Positions 1 to 9,857 of a stretch of DNA of 35,911 nucleotides are shown piece after piece (positions within the stretch are counted from its first letter, which is position 1; each line of letters starts with the position of its first letter). Below the pieces are notes generated by a model. The model did not search any database, was not told the origin of the DNA, and saw only the letters and a list, made by a program, of their open reading frames with translations. The stretch comes from Micromonospora sp. RP3T (lineage in GTDB: Bacteria; Actinomycetota; Actinomycetes; Mycobacteriales; Micromonosporaceae), in contig NZ_PYPS01000054.1 in the NCBI RefSeq assembly GCF_003027925.1, positions 1 through 35,911 of the forward strand. The letters are read 5' to 3'. The position numbers were made by a program, and so were the translations under genes.

Positions 1-156
1 ATGCCTCCCAGGGGGATGGGGGATACGCGGGCGCGGGGGACGCCTGCGTGCGGGGGAAGTGTGCGGTGGGCCCGGCGGCCGATCAGGTGGCCTGCTCAGG
101 GGCCCGGCGCGACCGGGGCCACACGGGGTGGCCGGGTCGGCGGCTCCGGGGGATGT

Positions 157-182
157 AACGACGGCCGGTGGCCGGTCATTCC
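157..182 (-). promoter_or_regulatory. Candidate SigR/SigH-type ECF promoter
   Basis: Read on the minus strand there is GGAAT, exactly 18 nt, then GTTA. This matches the GGAAT-N18-GTT consensus known for the disulfide-stress sigma factors SigR (Streptomyces) and SigH (Mycobacterium). It points left, out of the window. A GGGAGG sequence followed by CAT at the extreme left edge (minus strand, positions 1-9) looks like the ribosome binding site of the gene it would drive. The identity of that gene cannot be seen. Confidence 0.45.
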
Positions 183-342
183 GACCGGGGCTGCCAGCGG
201 CCCGAGGGCCGGGCTCCACGCGGTCTGCCAGGTACAACGCCCCGCCCCCGGCCCCGATTCCCCCGAGCCGGTGACCCCGACCACCCCAAACCCGACACCC
301 CCCAGACGACCCCCTGGGTGAGCCTGCCCGAACCGAGCGCCG

Positions 343-396
343 GGAGATCTTGGTACCGAACGGCCCCTCCGGGGGCCGAAACGCTCCAAGATCTCC
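343..396. repeat. Inverted repeat, AGATCT arms
   Basis: Perfect 11-bp arms GGAGATCTTGG (343-353) and CCAAGATCTCC (386-396) enclose a second, nested hairpin CGGCCCC (361-367) / GGGGCCG (372-378). The first of three consecutive inverted repeats in this gap, each with a GATC-containing arm. Confidence 0.7.
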
Positions 397-480
397 ACCG
401 TTCCCGTCATCCAGAACAATCATCCCATAAATCGAGAATCTCCCGGATGAAGCATCCACACCCCACCGGGTCACCCCGTC

Positions 481-535
481 GATCATGAAGTTGGCCGGCC
501 GACATGCCGACAGCACGGCAGCCAACTTCATGATC
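481..535. repeat. Inverted repeat, GATCATGAAGTTGGC arms
   Basis: Perfect 15-bp arms at 481-495 and 521-535, with an inner 5-bp hairpin TGCCG (505-509) / CGGCA (516-520). The long perfect outer stem with a structured centre looks like a mobile or dispersed intergenic repeat, or a cruciform/terminator element, rather than chance. It has no U-run. Confidence 0.75.
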
Positions 536-611
536 ACCGGAGGACCGGGTTGCCGAGCCGGGCACAGGTGGGGCCGGCCCGGACACGGGCAGGCCGGGCG
601 GGGTGCGGCCG

Positions 612-667
612 TGATCAAGGGGTTGGTGTCCCAGCGGCTCGCCGCGGTGACGTCAACGCCTTGATCA
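612..667. repeat. Inverted repeat, TGATCAAGG arms
   Basis: Imperfect 19-bp arms at 612-630 and 649-667 (16 of 19 positions complementary), beginning TGATCAAGG and containing GTTG. It lies 24 bp past the uvrC stop codon, so it could end uvrC transcription. The TTGATCAAGG-type core is, from memory, common between genes in Micromonospora; this was not searched. Confidence 0.65.
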
Positions 668-690
668 ACAGGCTGTGCGAGGGCGGCCGG

Positions 691-2628
691 TCAGGACGGG
701 GTGGGGGCGGGGTCGCTGTCGAGGGCGGCGAGGATCGCCTCGGCGGTACGTCGGCCGACGCCGGGCACCTCGGTGATCTCCTCGACCGTGGCCCCGGACA
801 GCCGCTTCAGCGAGCCGAAATGCCGCAGCAGCGCCTTGCGACGGACCTCGCCCAGGCCGGGGACGTTGTCGAGCGCCGACTCGGTCATCCGCTTGGAGCG
901 CCGCTGGCGGTGGAACGTGATGGCGAAGCGGTGGGCCTCGTCGCGGACCCGTTGCAGCAGGTAGAGCGCCTCCGAGGTGCGCGGCAGGATCACCGGGAAC
1001 TCGTCGTCGGGCAGCCAGACCTCCTCCAGCCGCTTGGCCAGCCCGCACAACGCCACGTCGTCGATGCCCAGCTCGGCGAGGGCCTTCGCGGCGGCAGCCA
1101 CCTGCGGCGGGCCGCCGTCGACCACCACGAGCTGCGGCGGGTACGCGAACCGGCGCGGTCGCCCGGTGGTCGGGTCGATGCCGGGGCGGTCGGGGTCGGC
1201 GGCGGTCTCCTCGCCCAGCTCTCCGGTCTCGGCGCGGGCGTCGAGGTAGCGGGCGAAACGCCGGCGCAGCACCTCGGACATGGCGGACAGGTCGTCGGTG
1301 GCGCCGCGCACGATGAACCGGCGGTACTCGTTCTTGCGGGGCAGCCCGTCCTCGAACACCACCATGCTGGCGACCACGTCGGTGCCCTGGATCTGGGAGA
1401 CGTCGAAACACTCGATGCGCAACGGCGACGTCCGCATGTCGAGGGCGTCGGCGATCTCGTCGAGGGCCTGACCGCGGGTGGTCAGGTCACCGGCGCGCTT
1501 GAGCTTGTGCCGGGTCAACGCGTCCTTCGCGTTGCGCTCGACGGTCTCCAGCAACGACCGCTTGTCACCGCGCTGGGGCACCCGCAGCGAGACCCGGCTC
1601 CCCCGGCGGGTGGAGAGCCAGTCCGCGAGCGCGTCGGCGTCACCGGGCAGCTCGGGGACGAGCAGCTCCCGTGGGACGTCGGCCTCGCCCTGCTCGCCGC
1701 CGTAGACCTGGGTGCAGAAGTGGTGCACGAGGTCGCCGGTGGTCAGTTCCTCGGTCTTCTCCACCACCCAGCCGCGCTGGCCGCGCACCCGGCCGTCACG
1801 GACGTGGAAGACCTGCACCGCGGCTTCGAGGGGGTCGTCGGCGAACGCCACCACGTCGGCGTCGGTGCCGTCGCCGAGCACCACCGTCTGCTTCTCCATG
1901 GCACGGCGCAGCGCGGCCACGTCGTCGCGCAGCCGGGCGGCGCGCTCGAACTCCAACTGCTCGCTGGCGTCGAGCATCTCCTTCTCCAGCCGGCGGACCA
2001 TGGTGTCGGTCCGGCCGGCCATGAAGTCGCAGAAGCCGGTGACGATCTCCCGGTGCCGTTCGGCGGTGACGGTGCCGACGCACGGCGCCGAGCACTTGCC
2101 GATGTAACCCAGCAGGCAGGGCCGGCCGACCTGGCCGGCCCGCTTGAACACCCCGGAGGAGCAGGTGCGGGCCGGGAAGACGCGGAGCAGCAGGTCGAGC
2201 GTCTCGCGGATGGCCCAGGCGTGCGAGTACGGCCCGAAGTAGCGCACCCCCTTGCGCTTCGCGCCGCGCATCACCTGGAGGCGCGGGTATTCCTCGTCGA
2301 GCGTGACCGCGAGGTAGGGGTAGGACTTGTCGTCGCGGTAGCGGACGTTGAACCTCGGGTCGTACTGCTTGATCCAGGTGTATTCCTGCTGGAGCGCTTC
2401 CACCTCGGTGGCGACGGTGATCCAGTCGACCGACTCGGCGGTGAAGACCATCTGCCGGGTGCGCTGATGGAGGTTGACCGGATCGGCGAAGTAGGAGTTG
2501 AGCCGGCTGCGCAGGTTGCGCGCCTTGCCCACGTAGATCACCCGGCCGGTGCCGTCGCGGAACCGGTAGACCCCTGGTGACTCCGGGATGGTGCCGGTCG
2601 CGGGACGGTAGGTCGAGGGGTCAGCCAC
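691..2628 (-). CDS. uvrC: Excinuclease ABC subunit C
   Basis: UvrC makes both incisions flanking a lesion in the UvrB-DNA pre-incision complex. The 645-residue product has the family order: GIY-YIG nuclease at about 15-95 (GVY at 19-21, IYVGKA at 31-36, Arg40), four cysteines C156, C171, C179 and C183 matching the cysteine cluster known to bind a 4Fe-4S centre in E. coli UvrC, a UVR helical hairpin at about 207-243 that contacts UvrB, an RNase H-like second nuclease domain in the C-terminal half (conserved CFDVSQIQG), and tandem helix-hairpin-helix motifs at the C-terminus (NVPGLGE, VPGVGRRTAE). Length is normal. The start is GTG at 2628; no Shine-Dalgarno precedes it, and a -10-like TACGCT ends 6 nt upstream, suggesting a leaderless mRNA. 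uvrA lies upstream on the same strand, separated by a Rieske gene. Confidence 0.98.
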   Translation of the reverse strand: MADPSTYRPATGTIPESPGVYRFRDGTGRVIYVGKARNLRSRLNSYFADPVNLHQRTRQMVFTAESVDWITVATEVEALQQEYTWIKQYDPRFNVRYRDDKSYPYLAVTLDEEYPRLQVMRGAKRKGVRYFGPYSHAWAIRETLDLLLRVFPARTCSSGVFKRAGQVGRPCLLGYIGKCSAPCVGTVTAERHREIVTGFCDFMAGRTDTMVRRLEKEMLDASEQLEFERAARLRDDVAALRRAMEKQTVVLGDGTDADVVAFADDPLEAAVQVFHVRDGRVRGQRGWVVEKTEELTTGDLVHHFCTQVYGGEQGEADVPRELLVPELPGDADALADWLSTRRGSRVSLRVPQRGDKRSLLETVERNAKDALTRHKLKRAGDLTTRGQALDEIADALDMRTSPLRIECFDVSQIQGTDVVASMVVFEDGLPRKNEYRRFIVRGATDDLSAMSEVLRRRFARYLDARAETGELGEETAADPDRPGIDPTTGRPRRFAYPPQLVVVDGGPPQVAAAAKALAELGIDDVALCGLAKRLEEVWLPDDEFPVILPRTSEALYLLQRVRDEAHRFAITFHRQRRSKRMTESALDNVPGLGEVRRKALLRHFGSLKRLSGATVEEITEVPGVGRRTAEAILAALDSDPAPTPS

Positions 2629-2634
2629 GCGCCA

Positions 2635-2657
2635 AGCGTAGTCCGCACCCCCGACAC
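2635..2657 (-). promoter_or_regulatory. uvrC promoter, RecA-NDp/PafBC-like, leaderless
   Basis: On the minus strand: GTGTCGGGG, 8 nt, TACGCT, then 6 nt to the GTG start. Against the actinobacterial RecA-NDp motif (TTGTCRGTG-N8-TAGNNT) it matches 7 of 9 upstream and 3 of 4 fixed downstream positions with exact spacing. Transcription from this -10 would begin at or next to the start codon. The uvrB promoter has nearly the same layout. Confidence 0.5.
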
Positions 2658-2704
2658 CCCACCGTCGCCGCGCCCCGCCCGGCCGGCGGGGGCACGGCGA
2701 CCGG

Positions 2705-3190
2705 TCAGGCCAGCGTGATCTGGTCGCCGCTGACCTTGATCTCCTTGGCCGCGAGCGGCTTCGTGGCCGGGCCCTGCTTCACCGACCCGTCGCTGATCGA
2801 GAACCGGCTGTTGTGGCAGGTGCAGTTGATGGTGCCACCGTCGACGTTCGACACCGGGCAGCCCTGGTGCGTGCAGATCGGGTCGAAGCCCTTGAACTGG
2901 CCCGCCTCGGGCTGGGTGATCACCACGCCCTTGCTGGCGTACACCGCGCCGCCGCCGACCGGGATGTCGGTGGTGCGGGCCAGCGGAGCGCTGCTGTCCC
3001 GGTTGCCGCCGCCGGCGTCGCCGGTGGCGCTGGCGCCGGGCGGTCCGCCGCTGGTCGGGGCCGCTCCCGGGGTGGCGTCGTCCTCGCCGCAGCCCGCCAG
3101 CACCACGGCCGCGCCGACCGCGCCGGCGCCCGCGAGCAGGGCCCGGCGGCTCTGGGTGACCGGTCCGGTCGGCACCTGGTCGTCAGTCAT
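2705..3190 (-). CDS. Tat-exported Rieske (2Fe-2S) lipoprotein
   Basis: A 161-residue membrane-anchored electron-transfer protein on the outer face of the membrane. It begins with a twin-arginine signal (SRRALL at 14-19), a hydrophobic stretch and a lipobox LAGC with Cys34 as the lipidated residue. A Gly/Ala/Ser-rich linker (about 35-75) leads to a Rieske domain with CTHQGC (C106, H108, C111) and CTCH (C123, C125, H126): C106/H108/C123/H126 bind the cluster and C111/C125 would form the usual disulfide. Tat export fits cytoplasmic insertion of the cluster. The ATG at 3190 is preferred over an upstream in-frame codon (3274) because GAGAGAGG lies about 6 nt before it and the signal peptide starts properly here. 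The redox partner is unknown; the position between uvrA and uvrC is not evidence of a repair role. Confidence 0.93.
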   Translation of the reverse strand: MTDDQVPTGPVTQSRRALLAGAGAVGAAVVLAGCGEDDATPGAAPTSGGPPGASATGDAGGGNRDSSAPLARTTDIPVGGGAVYASKGVVITQPEAGQFKGFDPICTHQGCPVSNVDGGTINCTCHNSRFSISDGSVKQGPATKPLAAKEIKVSGDQITLA

Positions 3191-3350
3191 CTCCGGCCTC
3201 TCTCTCGGCTGTCGCCAGCGGTCCTGATCCGTGGCCACACTGCGGTACACGCACCAGGGTGGCGCGCGGTTCATACCGGCGCGTCACGATCCGCGTACAT
3301 CCGTGGCCGGACCGGCCGTGGCGGCCCGTCCGGGCCCGCGTCGGTCAGCA

Positions 3351-3377
3351 CGGACGGGCCGGGGTCAGGCCCGTCCG
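3351..3377 (-). terminator. Hairpin downstream of uvrA
   Basis: Perfect 10-bp stem CGGACGGGCC (3351-3360) / GGCCCGTCCG (3368-3377) with a 7-nt loop, 15 nt past the uvrA stop. There is no U-run, as is usual for actinobacterial terminators. Confidence 0.65.
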
Positions 3378-3391
3378 CGCGTACGCGTCGG

Positions 3392-6334
<2,943 letters not shown>

Positions 6335-6389
6335 GGTGCGTGTGCTCCCGGAAGAATAATGTGAGGCGAAGTCTGTTTTTCCCGAATTG

Positions 6390-6412
6390 CGGGGCGCGGG
6401 GAAAGCGCCCCG
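6390..6412 (-). other. GC hairpin at the start of the uvrA leader
   Basis: Perfect 8-bp stem CGGGGCGC (6390-6397) / GCGCCCCG (6405-6412) with a 7-nt loop. It lies 54 nt past the rsgA stop and just downstream of the uvrA -10 element. It may insulate uvrA from rsgA readthrough or cap the uvrA leader; which one cannot be told from sequence. Confidence 0.4.
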
Positions 6413-6415
6413 GCA

Positions 6416-6438
6416 ACTCTAGCCCCGAGGTGTGACAA
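6416..6438 (-). promoter_or_regulatory. uvrA promoter, RecA-NDp/PafBC-type motif
   Basis: On the minus strand TTGTCACAC, 8 nt (CTCGGGGC), TAGAGT. The actinobacterial LexA-independent damage motif is TTGTCRGTG-N8-TAGNNT, so the first six positions, the spacing and all fixed -10 positions match; only GTG is replaced by CAC. The predicted start site lies about 75 nt before the uvrA GTG. Known PafBC regulons include uvrA, which supports the call. Confidence 0.6.
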
Positions 6439-6465
6439 CTTCCGGCGCGCGGACATTCCCCCAGT

Positions 6466-7545
6466 TCAGAGTGCGCCGGGAGTGGGCGGCGTCGCCGGAC
6501 GCCCGGTGCGTCGCCGCCCACCGCGCCAGCCGCCCCGCCGCTCGGCGGCCACCCGGGCCGCGCGGCGACCGCTCTCGTACGCCAGCTCCCGCTGCAACCG
6601 GCGCCAGCTCTCCCAGCGGCGGGCCGGCAGCGCGCCGCTGTCCAGCGCGTCCCGCACCGCGCAGGCCGGCTCGGCGTCGTGCGCGCAGTCGGCGTACCGG
6701 CAGCCGGTGGCCAGCTCGGCGATGTCGGCGAACGCCCGGTCCAGGCCGGTGGCGCCGTCCAGCAGGCCGACCGCCCGGACGCCGGGGGTGTCCAGCACCG
6801 CGCCCCCGCCCGGCACCGGCACCAGCGCCCGCCAGGTGGTGGTGTGCCGGCCCTTGCCGTCGACCCGGCGGATCGCCTGGGTGGGCATCACGGCCGCCCC
6901 GGCCAACGCGTTGACCAGGCTCGACTTGCCCGCCCCGGACGGGCCGAGCAGGCCCAGCGTGCGCCCCGGCGCGACGTGCCGGCGCAGCGGCGCCAGGCCG
7001 GTGCCGCGCTCGGCGCTGACCGGCAGCACCGGCACCCCCGGGGCCAGTTCGGCGAGCTGCCGGGCCACCGCGGCCGGGTCGGCGGCCAGGTCGGCCTTGG
7101 TGAGCACCACCAGCGGCTCGGCGCCGGATTCGTGCACGAGGGAGAGCAGGCGCTCGATCCGGGCGGCGTCCGGCGTCGGGTGCACCGGCTCGATCACCGC
7201 GGCGGTGTCGAGGTTGGCGGCCAGCACCTGGCCGCTGGCGTCCTTGCCGGCGGTGCGCCGCACCAGCGCGGTGCGCCGCGGGAGCACCGTCTCCACGGTG
7301 ACCGGGCCGTCCGGCCAGGTGGCCAGCAGCACCCAGTCGCCGGCACAGGGCAACGCGGTCAGGTCGCGGGCGGCGGCGGCGAGCACGCCGCCGCCGAGGC
7401 TCGCCCGTACCGGCCCCGCCGGGCACAGCACGGTGCACACGCCGCGGTCCACCCGGGCCACCCGCCCGGGTCGGTGGTCGGCACGTCGATCGAGGTGGGT
7501 CGCCCGGTCGGCGTCCCAGCCGAGGGCGGTCAGGTCGAGGGTCAT
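6466..7545 (-). CDS. rsgA: Ribosome small subunit-dependent GTPase A
   Basis: RsgA is a circularly permuted GTPase that checks the 30S decoding centre late in ribosome maturation. The 359-residue product has an N-terminal OB-like region (about 25-95), then the permuted G motifs: G4 TKAD (149-152), G1 GPSGAGKSS (201-209) and G3 DTPG (252-255), followed by the zinc knuckle C282, C287, H289, C295. A basic C-terminal tail rich in Arg/Gly follows (about 325-359). Length is normal for actinobacteria. The ATG at 7545 follows GAGG at suitable distance. A 19-codon ORF with its own GGGAGG site ends in a TGA that overlaps this ATG, so translational coupling is possible. The gene is divergent from the isomerase-family gene at 7734. 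Confidence 0.95.
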   Translation of the reverse strand: MTLDLTALGWDADRATHLDRRADHRPGRVARVDRGVCTVLCPAGPVRASLGGGVLAAAARDLTALPCAGDWVLLATWPDGPVTVETVLPRRTALVRRTAGKDASGQVLAANLDTAAVIEPVHPTPDAARIERLLSLVHESGAEPLVVLTKADLAADPAAVARQLAELAPGVPVLPVSAERGTGLAPLRRHVAPGRTLGLLGPSGAGKSSLVNALAGAAVMPTQAIRRVDGKGRHTTTWRALVPVPGGGAVLDTPGVRAVGLLDGATGLDRAFADIAELATGCRYADCAHDAEPACAVRDALDSGALPARRWESWRRLQRELAYESGRRAARVAAERRGGWRGGRRRTGRPATPPTPGAL

Positions 7546-7601
7546 GGCATCCTCATCGAGGTCGTGGGGATCAGGGCGGACACACGCGCGGGGACCGGCA
7601 T
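7542..7601 (-). CDS. Possible leader peptide coupled to rsgA
   Basis: A 19-residue ORF, MPVPARVSALIPTTSMRMP, starts with ATG 8 nt after GGGAGG and stops with TGA sharing the ATGA tetranucleotide with the rsgA start. It is out of frame with rsgA, so it is not an N-terminal extension. It is Pro/Met-rich with no known counterpart. Coupled leader ORFs can set the translation rate of the next gene. Support is the ribosome binding site and the overlap only; chance is possible in a GC-rich leader. Confidence 0.35.
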   Translation of the reverse strand: MPVPARVSALIPTTSMRMP

Positions 7602-7719
7602 GCGCACCACCTCCCTCCGACTCCCGGCGTCACGGCGCGAAGCCGTCGGCCCCGACGGTAGGACGCCCGGCGACGCGCCGAAAGCGATTTCCCCGGCGGC
7701 GCGGCGCGGGCCGGCCCGC

Positions 7720-7725
7720 TACTGT
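7720..7725 (+). promoter_or_regulatory. -10 element of a likely leaderless gene
   Basis: TACTGT ends 8 nt before the ATG at 7734 and no Shine-Dalgarno sequence intervenes. No recognisable -35 element was found. Confidence 0.4.
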
Positions 7726-7733
7726 CGAACCCG

Positions 7734-8450
7734 ATGACGACTGACCCCCTGCTGCTGACCGGCGAGCTGGCCGAGGCGAACGACCGGCTGCTGCGTACCG
7801 TGACCGCCCTGGCCGCCGCGGACGTCGCGGCGCCGTCGCTGCTGCCGGGGTGGACCCGCGCGCACGTGCTCACCCACCTGGCCCGCAATGCCGACGGGTT
7901 CGTCAACCTGCTCACCGCCGCGCGCACCGGCGCGGACATCCCGATGTACGCCTCGGTCGAGGCGCGGAACGCCGACATCGAGGCGGGCGCCGGACGCGGC
8001 CCGGCCGACCTCCTGGACGACCTGCGTCGCAGCGGCCAGCGCTTCGACGTGGCGGTGGCGGAGATGCCGCCCCGGGCGTGGGGCGCGATGGTGCGGGCCC
8101 GGCGCGGCCCGTGGCCGGCGGCGCTGCTGGTCTGGGGGCGGCTGCGCGAGGTCGAGGTGCACCACGTCCACCTGGCCACCGGCTACCGGCCGGCGGACTG
8201 GCCGGACGCGTTCGCCCAGCGGCTGCTGCACGAGGTGGCCACCGGGCTGGCCGACGACCCGGCCGCGCCGGCCATGGTGCTGCGTCCCGACGGCCCGGCG
8301 CGCGACCTCGTCGTGGGCGACCCCGGGGGCGCGCCCACGATCACCGGCACCGCGCCGGAACTCGCCGCCTGGCTGACCGGCCGGGGCACGGGCGAGCTGC
8401 TCACCGTCGATCCCGACGGCCCCCTGCCGAACCCACCGGAATGGATCTGA
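7734..8450 (+). CDS. Maleylpyruvate isomerase family mycothiol-dependent enzyme
   Basis: The 238-residue product belongs to the DinB-fold mycothiol-dependent enzymes related to maleylpyruvate isomerase. Such enzymes hold a divalent metal with His-Glu-His and use mycothiol, the actinobacterial low-molecular-weight thiol. H48 (in HVLTHLARN), E139 and H143 (in REVEVHHVH) are spaced as in the characterised isomerase (about 91 and 4 residues). The four-helix MDMPI_N domain covers about 10-150 and a smaller C-terminal domain about 165-230. The substrate cannot be told: many members are detoxifying transferases rather than isomerases. The downstream MBL-fold gene starts within or 8 nt after this stop codon, so the two are co-transcribed, a pairing compatible with thiol-adduct metabolism. 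Confidence 0.88.
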   Translation: MTTDPLLLTGELAEANDRLLRTVTALAAADVAAPSLLPGWTRAHVLTHLARNADGFVNLLTAARTGADIPMYASVEARNADIEAGAGRGPADLLDDLRRSGQRFDVAVAEMPPRAWGAMVRARRGPWPAALLVWGRLREVEVHHVHLATGYRPADWPDAFAQRLLHEVATGLADDPAAPAMVLRPDGPARDLVVGDPGGAPTITGTAPELAAWLTGRGTGELLTVDPDGPLPNPPEWI

Positions 8451-8458
8451 ACCCCGTC

Positions 8459-9112
8459 ATGACCTACACCGGAGACGTCACGCCCGGCGGCCCGCCGGCC
8501 GTGCGCGAACTCGACCGGCTCACCGTGACCAAGCTGTCGGTGGGCCCGATGGACAACAACGCCTACCTGCTGCGCTGCCGCGCCACCGGCGAGCAGGCGC
8601 TGATCGACGCCGCCAACGAGGCGCCCCGGCTGCTGGAGCTGGTCGGCGACGGCGGGCTGGCGACGGTGGTGACCACCCACCGGCACATGGACCACTGGGT
8701 CGCGCTGGAGGAGGTGGTCGCGAAGACCGGCGCCCGCGCGCTGGTGCACGCCGACGACGCCGAGGGCCTGCCGATCGCCGCCGAGCCGCTGCACGAGGGC
8801 GACACGGTCCGGGTCGGCGACTGCGAGCTGGAGGTGATCCACCTGCGCGGGCACACCCCGGGGTCGATCGCGCTGCTCCACCGCGACCCGGCCGGCACCC
8901 CGCACCTCTTCACCGGCGACTCGCTCTTCCCCGGTGGCGTCGGCAACACCGACCAGGACCCGGAGCGGTTCGGCCGGCTCATCGACGACGTCGAGGCGAA
9001 GCTCTTCGACCGGCTGCCGGACGAGACCTGGTTCTACCCGGGTCACGGCAAGGACAGCACGCTCGGCGCGGAGCGGCCCGCCGTGCCGCAGTGGCGGGCC
9101 CGCGGCTGGTGA
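8459..9112 (+). CDS. MBL-fold metallo-hydrolase
   Basis: A 217-residue metallo-beta-lactamase fold hydrolase of the glyoxalase II-like branch. The metal motif is THRHMDH (H74, H76, D78, H79), followed by a GHTPGS histidine loop, a TGDSLF aspartate motif and a C-terminal PGHG histidine, so the full dinuclear metal set is present. Hydrolysis of a thioester or similar bond is the family expectation; the substrate is unknown. Co-transcription with the mycothiol-dependent enzyme upstream makes a mycothiol-linked detoxification role plausible. The ATG at 8459 was chosen because it leaves the upstream stop intact. An in-frame ATG at 8441 overlapping the upstream gene, with CCGGA before it, is a real alternative. 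Confidence 0.9.
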   Translation: MTYTGDVTPGGPPAVRELDRLTVTKLSVGPMDNNAYLLRCRATGEQALIDAANEAPRLLELVGDGGLATVVTTHRHMDHWVALEEVVAKTGARALVHADDAEGLPIAAEPLHEGDTVRVGDCELEVIHLRGHTPGSIALLHRDPAGTPHLFTGDSLFPGGVGNTDQDPERFGRLIDDVEAKLFDRLPDETWFYPGHGKDSTLGAERPAVPQWRARGW

Positions 9113-9116
9113 GCGC

Positions 9117-9153
9117 GCCGGGCCCGGCCTCCCCCGTGGCGGCCGGGCCCGGC
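9117..9153. terminator. Bidirectional terminator hairpin
   Basis: Perfect 13-bp arms GCCGGGCCCGGCC (9117-9129) and GGCCGGGCCCGGC (9141-9153), loop 11 nt, between the convergent MBL-fold and DedA-like genes. Confidence 0.75.
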
Positions 9154-9157
9154 CGCG

Positions 9158-9766
9158 TCAGCCGGTCACCGCGCGCAGCCGACGGCGGGTGCCGAGCAGC
9201 ACCGGACCGGCCAGCACCAGCCCGACCGCCATGGTGAGCACCGTCGGGTCCGGCGCGCCGGGCAGCAGCGCGGTCAGCGTCCGCGCGGCCAGCCCGAGCG
9301 CCACGTAGAGCCCGGCCCACGCGGTGGCGCCGAGCGCCGCGCAGGTGACGAACCGCCGGTACGGCATCCGCAGCCCACCGGCGGCCAGCGGCAGCAACGC
9401 GTTGAACACCGGCAGGAACGGCGCCACCAGCACGATCCGTCCGCCGCCCCGGTGCAGCAGCGTCTCGGCGGCGGCCCAGCGGGACTCGCCGATCCAGCCA
9501 CCCAGCCGGCCGTTGCGCAGCCGGCCGCCCCAGCGCCGTCCGGCGAGGAAGCTCAACGACCAGCCGGCCAGGCAACCGGCGACCACCGCCGCGACGGTCG
9601 CCGCGCCGCCGGCCGGCCGGCCCGAGCCGACCGCCGCCAGGACCGCGGCGTCGCCGGGCACCAGCACCCCGAGCAGGGGTACGGCGTCGGCGAGCATCAC
9701 CACACCCAGCAGGCCCATCAGCAGGGTGGTGGGCAGCTGCCCGAACTGGGTGAGCAGGTCCGTCAT
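9158..9766 (-). CDS. DedA/VTT-family membrane protein
   Basis: A 202-residue integral membrane protein of the DedA (SNARE-associated, VTT-domain) family, members of which act in lipid flipping or proton-dependent membrane homeostasis. Hydrophobic segments lie at about 13-35, 50-75, 115-135, 145-165 and 175-195. The family's VPGD-type loop is seen as LVPGDAAVL (about 35-43), and the conserved RFxPxxxxxxPLxAG element appears as APFLPVFNALLPLAAG. A basic tail ends the protein. The first ATG at 9766 has no Shine-Dalgarno but a TAGCGT hexamer ends 7 nt before it, suggesting a leaderless message. A second VTT protein, fused to a PAP2-like half, lies at 19326-20783. Confidence 0.88.
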   Translation of the reverse strand: MTDLLTQFGQLPTTLLMGLLGVVMLADAVPLLGVLVPGDAAVLAAVGSGRPAGGAATVAAVVAGCLAGWSLSFLAGRRWGGRLRNGRLGGWIGESRWAAAETLLHRGGGRIVLVAPFLPVFNALLPLAAGGLRMPYRRFVTCAALGATAWAGLYVALGLAARTLTALLPGAPDPTVLTMAVGLVLAGPVLLGTRRRLRAVTG

Positions 9767-9857
9767 GCCGAGCACGCTATGCCCGACCGGCCATCCGGCA
9801 CATCGGGCGTGATCCCCCAGCCGTCCCGGAGATCCCCTCCGGATGATCCCCGAGGGC

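Larger units (their letters stand above)
1..690. other. Non-coding region left of uvrC
   Basis: No convincing gene is seen here. Open frames exist on both strands, but they are low-complexity Pro/Arg/Gly-rich translations with no second-codon-position AT enrichment and no family resemblance. The stretch holds a candidate minus-strand ECF-type promoter (157-182), a Shine-Dalgarno-like GGGAGG on the minus strand at positions 4-9 that would serve a gene starting just outside the window, and three inverted repeats between 343 and 667. The region 183-342 shows nothing I can name. Confidence 0.6.

Noticed and set aside
1..321. 106-codon open frame starting at base 1
   Set aside because: Low complexity, no coding periodicity, and it overlaps the better explained ECF-type promoter and edge ribosome site on the other strand.
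550..2580. Long plus-strand open frame (676 codons) opposite uvrC
   Set aside because: Exact antisense of a textbook UvrC; His/Gly/Val-rich translation typical of the mirror frame of a GC-rich gene.
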